From Bog-159 sp963818855 (GTDB lineage Bacteria > Acidobacteriota > Terriglobia > Bryobacterales > Bryobacteraceae), in assembly GCA_963818855.1 (NCBI GenBank), contig CAWFUH010000002.1:350976-414975 (forward strand): a stretch of 64,000 nt of DNA, in the 5' to 3' direction. The stretch's first letter is position 1. The number at the start of each line of letters is the position of its first letter. Of this stretch, positions 53,762 to 62,085 are shown in pieces. A program made the position numbers and the translations under genes. The notes under the pieces are model-generated. The model was given only the letters and a program-made list of their open reading frames with translations. It searched no databases and was not told the origin of the DNA.

Positions 53762-55000
53762 ATGACAATAGCCACAGCAGCAGGCAGAACATTACAGTGT
53801 CTGCTTGATGACGAGATCGAACCTTTCCTTCAACAGCTTCGCGCCGCTCGTTATACCGACGAAAGCGTGCACCGGAAGCGGGCCATCGCGAGAGAATTTG
53901 CGCAGTGGGCACAGCAACACCTGATCGTCGCCGACGATCTCAACAGGAATAGCGCGGCCGAATTCCTAGCCCGCTTGCCTCAAAGGGCGAAGACCCGCGT
54001 GGCACTGGAACGCGCGACCGTGCACTCGTTTCTAAAACATCTGTACACAAGGGGCCGTCTCCACCTCCCTAGCCCCGAGGAGACCGGCTCAGGCTGCGAC
54101 AGGTATTTAGGCCGATACGAGAACTATCTGCGCAAAGATCGCGGACTCGCAGATAATTCAGTGCACGTCTACCTACCGTTCATCCGTGATTTCCTCAGTA
54201 GCCAAGTCATCCAGGCCGGTTGCCTCAGCCAGGACGCATTCGACACGTTGAGCATTCGGAACTTCCTGCTGGCACAGACCAAAGGCCGGTCGGAGGAGTA
54301 CACCCGGCTTCTGGCCACATCGCTGCGATCCTTCTTTCGTTTTCTGTTCTTCACTGGCGAGACGGCGCGGGATCTCTCCAGTTCCGTTCCCATGGTCCGA
54401 AAGTACCGCATGTCGAAGCCGCCATCATTTCTTTCACCCGAGCAAACCGAGCGTGTGCTGGCGGCAACGGACAGAACCACATCGACTGGGCGCCGGGATT
54501 ATGCCGTGTTGCTCCTGTTGGCTCGACTCGGCCTTCGCGCGGGAGAAGTAGTCTTGCTGGGATTGGATGACATTCGGTGGCGTTCCGGCGAGATCCTCAT
54601 CCGCGGCAAGGGCCGCATGTTGGACCACTTGCCTTTGGTCTGCGATGTCGGTGAAGCGCTTGCCGCATACATTGGCGACGACCGCGGCGTCAGTGCATCT
54701 CGGCGGGTCTTTTTACGAACCTGGGCGCCGCGCGTCGGGCTGACCGGTCCGGCGGCGGTTGGACACATCGTGCGAAAAGCACTCGCCCGCGCCGGGGTGC
54801 GGCGCTCAGGCCGCGGCGCGGCCCATTTGTTCAGGCACGGTTTAGCGACCAAGATGATTCGGAACGGTGCTTCGATCGCGGAGATTGCCGAAGTCCTCCG
54901 GCATCGCTCACAGAACACTACTGCGATTTACAGCCAGGTGTCCTTCGAGGCCCTGCGTACGGTTGCTCAACCCTGGCCAGTCACAGGAGGTGCTCGATGA
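53762..55000 (+). CDS. Tyrosine recombinase RitA
   Basis: 412 residues. An N-terminal SAM-like core-binding region (about 20-200) precedes the catalytic domain with Arg in LGLRAGEVVLLGLDD, Lys in IRGKGRMLDHLP, HxxR in HLFRHGLATKMIRNG, His in LRHRSQNTTAIYSQV and the nucleophile Tyr in the same stretch (IYSQV). All catalytic residues are present. GAGAGCGAA precedes the ATG. The end overlaps ritB by ATGA. First gene of the trio. Confidence 0.87.
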   Translation: MTIATAAGRTLQCLLDDEIEPFLQQLRAARYTDESVHRKRAIAREFAQWAQQHLIVADDLNRNSAAEFLARLPQRAKTRVALERATVHSFLKHLYTRGRLHLPSPEETGSGCDRYLGRYENYLRKDRGLADNSVHVYLPFIRDFLSSQVIQAGCLSQDAFDTLSIRNFLLAQTKGRSEEYTRLLATSLRSFFRFLFFTGETARDLSSSVPMVRKYRMSKPPSFLSPEQTERVLAATDRTTSTGRRDYAVLLLLARLGLRAGEVVLLGLDDIRWRSGEILIRGKGRMLDHLPLVCDVGEALAAYIGDDRGVSASRRVFLRTWAPRVGLTGPAAVGHIVRKALARAGVRRSGRGAAHLFRHGLATKMIRNGASIAEIAEVLRHRSQNTTAIYSQVSFEALRTVAQPWPVTGGAR

Positions 55001-56028
55001 GTGCCCTCCGCGACGCTCTCCCACAGTATGTGGCACTCCGTCGGGCGCTCGGCACGAAGCTTCGGGAGCCCGCCAGGACACTGGAGCACTTTTTAGAATT
55101 CCTGGAACGAGAAGGAGCGGAGTTCATCACCTCGGAACTGGCGCTCCGCTGGGCCATGGAGCCGCAAGGTGTCCAACGCGCCACATGGGCGCGGCGGCTC
55201 GGCATGGTGAGACGGTTTGCCACCTGGTTCAGCACGATTGATGCTCGTACTCAGGTGCCGCCACACCGGCTCCTCGCTCCCCGCCGTAGGCGGAACAAGC
55301 CGCATATCTTCACTGAACAGGAAATCGCCCGGTTGATGGCGGAGGCTGCCAGGCTCGCTTCACCGACCGGACTACGAGCTCTGACTTATACAACACTTAT
55401 TGGCCTGCTCACCTCCACGGGCCTCCGCCCAGGGGAAGCACTGGCGCTCGGCAGATCCGACGTGGATCTGGAAAACGGCATCCTCGCGATTCGCCAGACC
55501 AAGTTCGGAAAATCCCGCTTCGTGCCCGTCTCGGACTCGACGCGCGCGGCTCTTCAGGAGTATGCCGAGCGGCGTCGATACCCTGCGTCCGAGAAATGCC
55601 GGACGGCGCTTTTCTTATTTCCGAGCGTGGCGCTCGGGTGTCAGGGGCGCACTGCCTCGCCGCACCTCGCCATAATCCGTGCACTGGCGGCTTCGCACCG
55701 CCGCGGGAAAATGGTCCGGATCGGCGAACCGTGGGCCGAGACTTCAGGACTTCCGCCACTGTTTTGCGACGCGCAAACTCATCGAGTGGTATCAGAGTCG
55801 GCGCGAACCGTCGAGAAGTCAAGGAACTGCCCAGGAAGGATGCGTCGAGATCCGCGATGATAGCTCGGAGGGCGCGCGGCTCAGACGTTCCGATGCGAAC
55901 TGGAGCAACAGACGGAAGGCGTCACGGTAAGCGGCCACCGTACGTACTGGTACCTGGAAGCGGTTCCGGAACTCCTGCAACTGGCCACCGACCGCGTGGG
56001 CGGGCACCAGACCGGAGGCAGACAGTGA
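54997..56028 (+). pseudogene. Tyrosine recombinase RitB, frameshifted and rearranged
   Basis: Intact to about 55573 (PQYVALRRALGTKLREPA; STGLRPGEALALGRSDVD with the first catalytic Arg; QTKFGKSRFVPV). Thereafter the family sequence continues in changing frames (ISERGARV; GPRLQDFRHCFATRKLIEWY with HxxR). About 110 bp near 55815-55930 instead read as RitC sequence on the opposite strand. The true C-terminus, TYWYLEAVPELLQLATDRVG to TGA 56026-56028, then follows on the plus strand. Normal RitB is about 310-340 residues. Not functional as written. Confidence 0.72.
55577..55725. repeat. Imperfect inverted repeat inside ritB, arm 1
   Basis: Begins GATACCCTGCGTCCGAG and ends near CCGGATCGGC. Its inverted, diverged copy is 56102-56249 (starting from CTCGGACGCAGGGTATC read backwards). 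Both arms encode the same part of RitB (ISERGARV...RRTFARI), on opposite strands. Confidence 0.7.
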
Positions 56029-56952
56029 AAGGTTCCAGTCTGCAATCCCTCATTCAGCTTTTCTTCACCGATCGATTGCGGAAGCAACTCGGCGTAAGCC
56101 CGGCCGATCCGGCGGTTTCCCGCGGCGGTGCGCAAGCCGATAGTGCACGAGATTCTGGCGAAAGTGCGGCGGGCAGTACGCCCCTGCACCCGAGCGCCAC
56201 GCTCGGAAACAAGAAAAGCGTCCGTCCGGCGGCTCGGACGCAGGGTATCACGCTGCTTGGAACTTGCGCTGCACTGTCAACGCGTCCTGGCGATCCCATC
56301 GAAGCGGCATGAACGCGGCCCGGTCGCATTCCTCACCGAAGAAGAGGGCGCCGCGCTTATAGCGGCACCCAATCTGGACACATGGATCGGAAGGCGCGAC
56401 AGAGTTCTTTTGCTCCTGGCCGTTCAAACGGGCCTCCGGAATACCGAACTCACATCGCTCCGGCGCCAAGACGTAGAGTTCGGCGCAGGCGCCCACGTCC
56501 GCTGTTTCGGAAAGGGCCGAAAGATGAGATGCACGCCACTGCGCCCGGATGTCACCGCGGTGCTCAAGGAATGGCTGTCCCGGCAGGAAGCCAAACCAGA
56601 TGATCCGGTGTTCCCAAGTTCAAATGGAGGACGGTTGAGCGCCGATGCCTTCCAGCGGCTGGTTGCAAAGCATGTCGCGACCGCCGGTAAGAGTTGCCCA
56701 GCTCTCACTGCCAAGAAGGTCACGCCGCACACGCTGCGCCACGGTGCTGCCATGGCCATGCTTCGCCGTGGCGTGGATCTCAGTGTCATTGCTCTCTGGC
56801 TTGGCCACGAATCGACCGAAACGACCCAGATATACCTCCACGCTGATATGCAACTCAAGGAGAAAGCACTGGCGCACGCCGCACTGTCGGGCGCCGTGCC
56901 GGACCGTTTCCGGCCAACAGACTCGCTGCTCGCCTTCTTGGAGGGTTTGTGA
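56025..56952 (+). pseudogene. Tyrosine recombinase RitC, N-terminal region replaced
   Basis: GTG 56025 overlaps the ritB stop (GTGA). The first residues LQSLIQLFFTDRLRKQLGVSP are RitC-like. Then 56102-56249 is an inverted copy of ritB sequence, and the expected core-binding segment is missing; its match (TVAAYRDAFRLLLQFASERL) lies inverted at 55819-55930. From about 56260 the catalytic domain is complete in another frame: LALHCQRVLAIPSKR, QTGLRNTELTSLRRQDVE (Arg), GKGRKMRC, HTLRHGAAMAM (HxxR), LGHESTETTQIYLHAD (His, Tyr). Ends at 56952. Confidence 0.72.
56102..56249. repeat. Imperfect inverted repeat, arm 2
   Basis: Inverted counterpart of 55577-55725. On the minus strand it reads RTARRTFARISCTIGLRTAAG, which is RitB, better preserved here than in arm 1. 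Confidence 0.7.
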
Positions 56953-57052
56953 TTATGCCGCGCCTCGCAATTACACGAATTAGAGATCCTTCCAAATCGG
57001 AGCAGCCGCAACATCTCCGCGCGGCATAATCCGGGAGTCGGCATAACGCCAC
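56951..57052. repeat. RIT right end: paired arms and TIR
   Basis: GATTATGCCGCG at 56951-56962 faces CGCGGCATAATC at 57020-57031 across 57 bp. 57020-57052 is the inverted copy of the left terminus, 33 bp identical. Confidence 0.7.
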
Positions 57053-57072
57053 AAATGCCGCGCGCGGCATTT
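57053..57072. repeat. Perfect 20-bp palindrome at the RIT/IS66 border
   Basis: AAATGCCGCG followed by its reverse complement. It lies outside the 33-bp terminal repeat but inside the segment bounded by GTTAT, so it belongs to neither the intact IS66 frame nor the symmetrical RIT ends. Confidence 0.65.
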
Positions 57073-57082
57073 ACGATGTTAT

Positions 57083-58388
57083 TGTCGATCTCCAGGTCGC
57101 CGTCGTCACAGTAGCGGTTCAGCGCAGTCCAATTCTTTAGCGTGTAATTCACGGCGCGGCCCGCCGGACTCTTCGGCAGGACTTCTCCCTGAATCTCTCT
57201 TAAATAGTCACGTAACTTATCCAGAATGGGCCGCGACCGTCTTTGACGTAATTGCAGCCGGTCCTCCGGCGTCATCGGCCGGGCCTGCTGCTCTACGCGA
57301 TATAACTGTGCAACCAGCAGCAGCGCCGGACCCATACGTGCCTGATCCGACTCCAAAGCTTTGTACAGATGACGCCTCGCATGCGCCCAACACGCGACCT
57401 CGATCAAACCGCGCGCCGGGTTCTTGAAGAAGGCGTCATATCCGCCGTAAGCATCCACTTGTAAGTAGCCGCGATAGCCTTTGAGAAATGCCTCCGGTCC
57501 CGCCCGGCCTCGCGTGGCGGTGTAGTCATAAACGATCACCGGATGAGCTTTGTCCCCACAGTAAGGCCAAATACGTCCGGTGCGCGCAAACGGCAATTTG
57601 ATATCCAGCACCTTCACGCCGGTATCATCGGTTCCGATCACCTTCGACTGGAACAGAACCTGTTTGAGCGATCCATACAGCGGTTGCAACAGATGTGCAC
57701 ATTGGGCCAGCCAACCGCCCATGGTCTTGCGCGAAATGTCCACGTCGTGGCGCTCGAATATCTTCTCTTGACGGTGCAGAGGCAGATGATCCGCGTTCTT
57801 GGCTACGATGACTTGTGCCAACAGGCTGGCGCCGGCCGTGCTCTTTTCAATGGGCTGCGGTGGCTTGGTGGCGGTCTTCACCGTGCAGTCGCAAGCGTAT
57901 TTCTTGCAGACATCTTCGATCACGATCAGTTGTGCGGGGATGAATTCATACCGCTCGCTGGACTCCTCACCCATGGGGCGCAGGTCTTGCTGACAGGTGT
58001 CGCAGTGCTTGTCCGCCTCCGCCAGATCATGCACGATCCGTTCGCGCTTGAGGTGTTTGGCTAAAGGTTGCCGGCCGCCATTCTTCTTCTGCGGAGAGGC
58101 TTCGCCGCCACCCGCCTGCGCGCCGGGATCTTTATCATCCGGGTCGTCCGTTTTCGGTGGCGCTTCCGCAGCCGCCTGCCGCGCTTCCCAAGCCGCCGCA
58201 AACAGCGCCAACTGATCTACAGACAGTTGTTCGCTTTTACGGTTGCGTTTGGAATCCAACAGTTCGCGCAGCAGCGTCTCGATCTTGGTTCGCTCGCTAG
58301 ATTCCCGGTCCAACTGAGCCATCAGGTCCAGCACGATCTGCTGTAGGGTCTTGGGGTCTTCCGGAAGATGTTTGGGATCGAAGGCCAC
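57083..58388 (-). pseudogene. tnpC: IS66 tnpC, 5' part
   Basis: From GTG 58388: QQIVLDLMAQLDRESSERTK (coiled coil), a zinc-finger-like HCDTCQQDLRP with KKYACDCTVKT, then the transposase core AQVIVAKNADHLPLHRQEKI, GTDDTGVKVLD (first catalytic Asp), LQVDAYGGYDAFF (second Asp), CWAHARRHLYKA, NWTALNRYCDDGDLEIDNN. The frame is clean up to the RIT junction; with 53397-53635 it gives a 514-residue protein of normal IS66 length. Confidence 0.87.
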
Positions 58389-58464
58389 AGTGAGTAAGTA
58401 ACTATTGTACTCACTGACTGACTATCTGACAAGCAGAAAGTAACGGTAAGTTAGAAATCATGTG

Positions 58465-58612
58465 TCAGCGCCGGTAGCGCTTACGACGCGAAGCCTGCTG
58501 CAGGTCGATTCCACTCAGCAAGGCGGCTAACTCCTGGGTTGTGATCTCTCGCCGCCGCTCCATGGTATCGGCCGCCGACGGCATCGTGTAGGTACCCTCT
58601 TCCAGGCGCTTC
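58465..58612 (-). pseudogene. tnpB: IS66 tnpB, 3' part
   Basis: The minus strand reads KRLEEGTYTMPSAADTMERR, then EITTQELAALLSGIDLQQAS and RRKRYRR, stop 58465-58467: the C-terminus of the IS66 TnpB accessory protein. It continues exactly from GFAIWA at 61984-62008 when the serine-recombinase element is removed. Confidence 0.82.
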
Positions 58613-58616
58613 TAAC

Positions 58617-58892
58617 TCAATCCAGAGTGCAAGTGCTCCGATCGCAGCCGCGCATCTTGTACGCATCACACACCCGTTTCATCCGCTGACCGGGAAACAA
58701 CTCGCTTGTGTGGGCGAACGGTGCAATCCCTATGGAAAGCGCCTGTTGCTGCAAGTTGATGATGGAACAATCTGCTCTGTTCCGCAACAGTGGACGGATC
58801 TGGCGGTTGCTGCCCCGGAGATCGTCATAGGAAAGCACCGTGCGCTCTTTCGCGTCGCGGATTTGCTGGGACTCGCACAGCTTGTCGACCAA
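58617..58892 (-). CDS. Possible protein at the left edge of the serine-recombinase element
   Basis: 91 codons from a TTG, ending TGA two bases from the edge at 58617. The composition is protein-like (LCESQQIRDAKERTVLSYDD, LRGSNRQIRPLLRNRADCSI) with several Cys near the C-terminus (CDAYKMRGCDRSTC). No family is recognised and no ribosome-binding site is clear. Could be the tail of a gene cut by the element end. Confidence 0.35.
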   Translation of the reverse strand: MVDKLCESQQIRDAKERTVLSYDDLRGSNRQIRPLLRNRADCSIINLQQQALSIGIAPFAHTSELFPGQRMKRVCDAYKMRGCDRSTCTLD

Positions 58893-58997
58893 CTCAGCAG
58901 ACGTGTCGGGTCGAGGGAAGGCGGCGTGTAAAAGGAATTCTGCCGCATCTGTAAAACAAAAAGATGCCGCGTGGCCACCTGATGACCGCTGCAGTAA

Positions 58998-59010
58998 TGC
59001 ATATTATGCA
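58998..59010. promoter_or_regulatory. Palindrome in the leader of the recombinase operon
   Basis: TGCATA-T-TATGCA, a perfect 13-bp inverted repeat about 90 bp before the operon start; a candidate operator for the HTH protein encoded first. Inference from position only. Confidence 0.35.
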
Positions 59011-59095
59011 GATTGCGTGGACACATAACCACATTGACCTACTTGACAAGCATCCGCATGTGCGGCATAATTGCAAATACGTTCTGTGGAGTTCG

Positions 59096-59563
59096 ATGGC
59101 CGCCAAGAGCAAAGTCGATCCCTCCAAAACCAAAGCCCTCCTCGCAGAGGGCACGCTAAACCCAACGCCCGAGAAAGTATCCGATCCGAAGTTTCTAGAA
59201 AACGAATTCTTCGATCCGCGCGACGTTGTGCAGGTCAAGTACGAAATGCTGCGCCGCGTGTCTATCGAAAAAGCGCCCGTGACCCTGGCCACCGAGGAGT
59301 ACGGTGTATCGAGGCCCACGTACTATCAGAGCAAGGCCAGCTTCGACAAGGGCGGCGTCGCTGGGTTAGTGCCCAGAAAGCGCGGTCCACGTGGCCCGCA
59401 TAAACTTCAGGGCGAGGCACGGGCGTTCGTTGAACAGCAACTGGTCGCAGGTGAACCTGTGCGGGCGCGCGAACTCGCCAAGCTCATTCAGCAGAAATTC
59501 GGTCTGCGCATACATCCCAGGACGATCGAGCGGGCCGTTGCTGGAAAAAAAACTCCGCGATGA
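59096..59563 (+). CDS. Helix-turn-helix protein of the serine-recombinase element
   Basis: 155 residues from ATG 59096 (GTGGAG just upstream). A central HTH, KAPVTLATEEYGVSRPTYYQSKASFDKGGVAGLVPRK, resembles transposase/repressor HTH units, and a second HTH-like part follows (VRARELAKLIQQKFGLRIHPRTIERAV). Ends with an ATGA overlap onto the next gene. Likely a regulator or directionality factor for the recombinase. Confidence 0.75.
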   Translation: MAAKSKVDPSKTKALLAEGTLNPTPEKVSDPKFLENEFFDPRDVVQVKYEMLRRVSIEKAPVTLATEEYGVSRPTYYQSKASFDKGGVAGLVPRKRGPRGPHKLQGEARAFVEQQLVAGEPVRARELAKLIQQKFGLRIHPRTIERAVAGKKTPR

Positions 59564-59853
59564 CCAATCCAAAGAGCGATCCGGCCGAGCGATCTACCGT
59601 CGTAACGCAATACGAGACTATGCGCAGGGCTGCTCTCGGCGACGCGTTGCCAGTTGAAGCCCGATGCGGGCTGATGCTCTTCCTGCGTCGGGGCATGTGG
59701 GGATGGGCGCGCGCCGTGGTCAGCATGAGTTCATGCCAGCCGCCAGCTGGTCCCGGGCCATCCAGCCGGAAGGCGCCAGAGGAATACAGAACCGTCATTT
59801 ACATCTTTGCAGCCATGGCAATCAGGACCACCTACCAAGGAGCAACACTATGA
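59560..59853 (+). CDS. Small accessory protein coupled to the recombinase
   Basis: 97 residues, start and stop both in ATGA overlaps with its neighbours. The N-terminus YETMRRAALGDALPVEARCG and MLFLRRGMWGWARAV look conserved in character; the C-terminus is irregular. No known family. The strict coupling argues that it is a real part of the element. Confidence 0.6.
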   Translation: MTNPKSDPAERSTVVTQYETMRRAALGDALPVEARCGLMLFLRRGMWGWARAVVSMSSCQPPAGPGPSSRKAPEEYRTVIYIFAAMAIRTTYQGATL

Positions 59854-61970
59854 ATGAGTCACTCAAAGTTCAGGCTCACCATCTCGAGCGCAGCGCATAT
59901 CTGTACATCCGGCAGTCATCCATGCGGCAGGTCCTGGAGAATGTCGAGAGCACCAAACGTCAATACGCACTGCGTAGTCGCGCCGTCGCGCTCGGCTGGC
60001 GAGAGGAACAGATTATCGTCATCGACAACGACCAGGGTGAGTCCGGCGCGTCAGCAGCCTGGCGGAAAGGCTTTCAGCAGCTGGTCACTGATGTAGGCAT
60101 GGGGCATGCCGGCATCGTGATGGGCCTTGAGGTCTCCCGCTTGGCAAGAAACAATGCCGACTGGCATCGGCTGCTGGAGATCTGCGCGCTCACCGACACA
60201 TTGATCCTCGACGAGGACGGCGTCTACGATCCTGCGAGCTTCAACGACCGGCTCCTACTTGGGCTCAAAGGAACCATGAGTGAAGCTGAGCTGCATGTCC
60301 TCAAAGCCAGATTGCGCGGCGGCATCCTCAACAAAGTGCGCCGCGGCGAGTATCGTTGCCCGTTACCCACAGGCTTCGTCTACGACGACGTTGGCAACGT
60401 GGTCCTTGATCCCGACGCACAGGTCCGGGAGGCTATCACTTATTTCTTCGAAACCTTCTCGCGCGTTGGCTCGGCAAGCCAGACGGTGAAAGTGTTTCGG
60501 ACGGAGGGCCTTGTTTTCCCATCCCGACTCCGCATCGGCGACAGGACTGTTTTTCGGCCGCTGACGGCATCGGCGGCGATGCGCACACTGAACAATCCGC
60601 GATATGCGGGCGCGTATGTGTACGGACGTCGGCGATATCGGCGCGCCGCTGATGGCAAGAAGACAATCCAGCGAAAACGCGAGCAGGATGACTGGCTCGC
60701 TTGCATTCCAAACGCGCATCCCGGGTACATCGGTTGGGAGTGTTTTCAGGAGAACCTGAAGATCCTCGAGACTAACGGTCGTCCATACGAAGTGGCGCGT
60801 GCATCGCCGCCGCGAGAAGGCGCGGCTCTATTGCAAGGACGGGCCGTATGCGGTCGTTGTGGAAGGCACTTCCGTGTCCGATATGTGACCCGCCGGGGCA
60901 GGCAGGAGGCCTGGTATGTCTGCGACCGCGGGCACACCAGTCGTGGCGAGCCGAACTGCCAGTCGATCTCAGCAAAGCCTATTGATCAGGCCATTGGAAC
61001 GCTCGTGACCGAGAGCATGACTCCCGCAGCTGTCGAACTGGCTCTGGAAATCCGGCGAGAGATCGAGGCTCGGTACGAGGAGGCCGATCAGTTGCGCTGC
61101 CGCGCCGTTCAGCGAGCTCAGATCGAAGCTGACCTCGCGCAGCGCCGATTTATGCTGGTTGATCCGAATAACCGTCTCGTCGCCGACACCCTAGAGAGCG
61201 AATGGAACAATAGGCTACGCGCGCTGGCCAAGGCGCGCGAGGAGCGAGAGCACGCGCGACAGCGGGACCAACTCATCGTTGACGATGCGGTCCGCCAGCG
61301 GTTAGTGGCCATGACGGCGGATTTCCGGAAGCTCTGGGATGATGCGGGCACGCCGAACCGCGAACGCAAGCGGCTGCTCGACTACATCATCGAGGATGCC
61401 ACGCTGATTAAGATCCGGGCAGAACGCGTTACGCGAATCCACGTGCGATTCAAAGGTGGCAAGACTGAAACGCTCACAACGCTGAACCCCAAATCATCCG
61501 CGCAACAAATCCAGACGCCTTCCGAAGTCGTCGAGTTAGTCGACAAACTTCTCGATGACCACACCTACTCTGAAATCGCGGACATTCTCAACGAACAAGG
61601 ACTTCACCCTGGCGGGTCGGCTCGACCAGGCCGGAGCGATGCTCGCTTCACCGCCCTGCGCGTTGCGTATCTGGTCCACGAATACAATCTACGGCTTCGC
61701 TGCGATCGACTTCGCGATCGCGGAATGCTGACCAAGAGCGAGGCGGCCGCGCGCCTTGGCATCCACGAGGAAACAGTCGTCCGCTGGGCAAAATACGGAC
61801 TTGTTACCAGGCATGCGTACAATGGCCACGCCTGGCTGTACGAACTGCCAGATCCGAACATGCCTGTTAAGCATTCCAGCCGCTGGGACCGGCTCGTTGA
61901 TCGATCGCCGGCCGTCAAATCAGCCATGGCGTCAAGACCCGCCACTCCAAACGAAAGAGGTGTAGTATGA
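59850..61970 (+). CDS. Large serine recombinase with C-terminal HTH
   Basis: 706 residues from ATG 59850 (AAGGAG upstream). Resolvase-type catalytic domain: AYLYIRQSSMRQVLE (catalytic Ser), DNDQGESGASAAWRKGFQQL, MGLEVSRLARNNADWHRL. The recombinase domain (GFVYDDVGNVVLDPDAQ; TLNNPRYAGAYVYGRRRYRR) is followed by a zinc ribbon (CGRCGRHFRVRY, CDRGHTSRGEPNC), a coiled coil (about 400-500) and, unusually, a MerR/excisionase-like HTH near the end (LTKSEAAARLGIHEETVVRWAKYGLV). Complete and probably active. Confidence 0.88.
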   Translation: MNESLKVQAHHLERSAYLYIRQSSMRQVLENVESTKRQYALRSRAVALGWREEQIIVIDNDQGESGASAAWRKGFQQLVTDVGMGHAGIVMGLEVSRLARNNADWHRLLEICALTDTLILDEDGVYDPASFNDRLLLGLKGTMSEAELHVLKARLRGGILNKVRRGEYRCPLPTGFVYDDVGNVVLDPDAQVREAITYFFETFSRVGSASQTVKVFRTEGLVFPSRLRIGDRTVFRPLTASAAMRTLNNPRYAGAYVYGRRRYRRAADGKKTIQRKREQDDWLACIPNAHPGYIGWECFQENLKILETNGRPYEVARASPPREGAALLQGRAVCGRCGRHFRVRYVTRRGRQEAWYVCDRGHTSRGEPNCQSISAKPIDQAIGTLVTESMTPAAVELALEIRREIEARYEEADQLRCRAVQRAQIEADLAQRRFMLVDPNNRLVADTLESEWNNRLRALAKAREEREHARQRDQLIVDDAVRQRLVAMTADFRKLWDDAGTPNRERKRLLDYIIEDATLIKIRAERVTRIHVRFKGGKTETLTTLNPKSSAQQIQTPSEVVELVDKLLDDHTYSEIADILNEQGLHPGGSARPGRSDARFTALRVAYLVHEYNLRLRCDRLRDRGMLTKSEAAARLGIHEETVVRWAKYGLVTRHAYNGHAWLYELPDPNMPVKHSSRWDRLVDRSPAVKSAMASRPATPNERGVV

Positions 61971-61983
61971 AGAGCATTAGTTC

Positions 61984-62008
61984 GCCCAAATCGCAAATCC
62001 GTCCCGGT
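61984..62008 (-). pseudogene. tnpB: IS66 tnpB, middle piece between two insertions
   Basis: 25 bp (28 with the shared TTC) that read DRDGFAIWA when joined to the intron 5' exon and the 3' part. It is isolated between the group II intron and the serine-recombinase element. Confidence 0.8.
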
Positions 62009-62048
62009 GTCGAGTAGGCCCAGGGAATTTCACCCCGAGCCCCTCACG

Positions 62049-62082
62049 GAACCGTGCATAAATCTCTCGATTTACACGGCTC
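62049..62082 (-). ncRNA. Group II intron domain V
   Basis: 34-nt hairpin: GAGCCGTGTAAATC, loop GAGA (GNRA), then the paired strand ending GCACGGTTC with the usual bulge. AGC catalytic triad at the base. Domain VI follows to 62009. Confidence 0.85.
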
Positions 62083-62085
62083 TTG

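Larger units (their letters stand above)
53636..57082 (+). mobile_element. RIT element (three tyrosine recombinases in trio)
   Basis: About 3.45 kb lying between direct GTTAT copies (53631-53635 and 57078-57082). It carries ritA, ritB and ritC in one direction with 4-bp overlaps (ATGA at 54997, GTGA at 56025) and has paired inverted arms at each end. RIT elements (recombinase in trio) are known from several phyla. Removing the segment with one GTTAT restores tnpC exactly. The ritB/ritC junction region is rearranged, so this copy is probably immobile. Confidence 0.8.
58613..61983 (+). mobile_element. Large-serine-recombinase element inserted in tnpB
   Basis: About 3.37 kb bounded by TTC (58610-58612 and 61981-61983), consistent with a short crossover core. 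It holds a possible minus-strand ORF and a three-gene operon with ATGA overlaps. Excision leaving one TTC restores the tnpB frame (57 complete codons from the second base of the intron exon 2). Confidence 0.75.

Noticed and set aside
55819..56007. Separate minus-strand gene with VAAYRDAFRLLLQF
   Set aside because: It is the displaced, inverted RitC segment, not an independent gene; no start and an abrupt end.
55596..56312. 238-codon plus-strand frame between ritB and ritC
   Set aside because: It mixes RitB and RitC pieces with out-of-frame inverted sequence; composition is Arg/Ser-rich.
56424..58388. 654-codon single transposase
   Set aside because: The last ~215 codons run through the RIT end and antisense ritC; only the first ~435 are IS66 TnpC.
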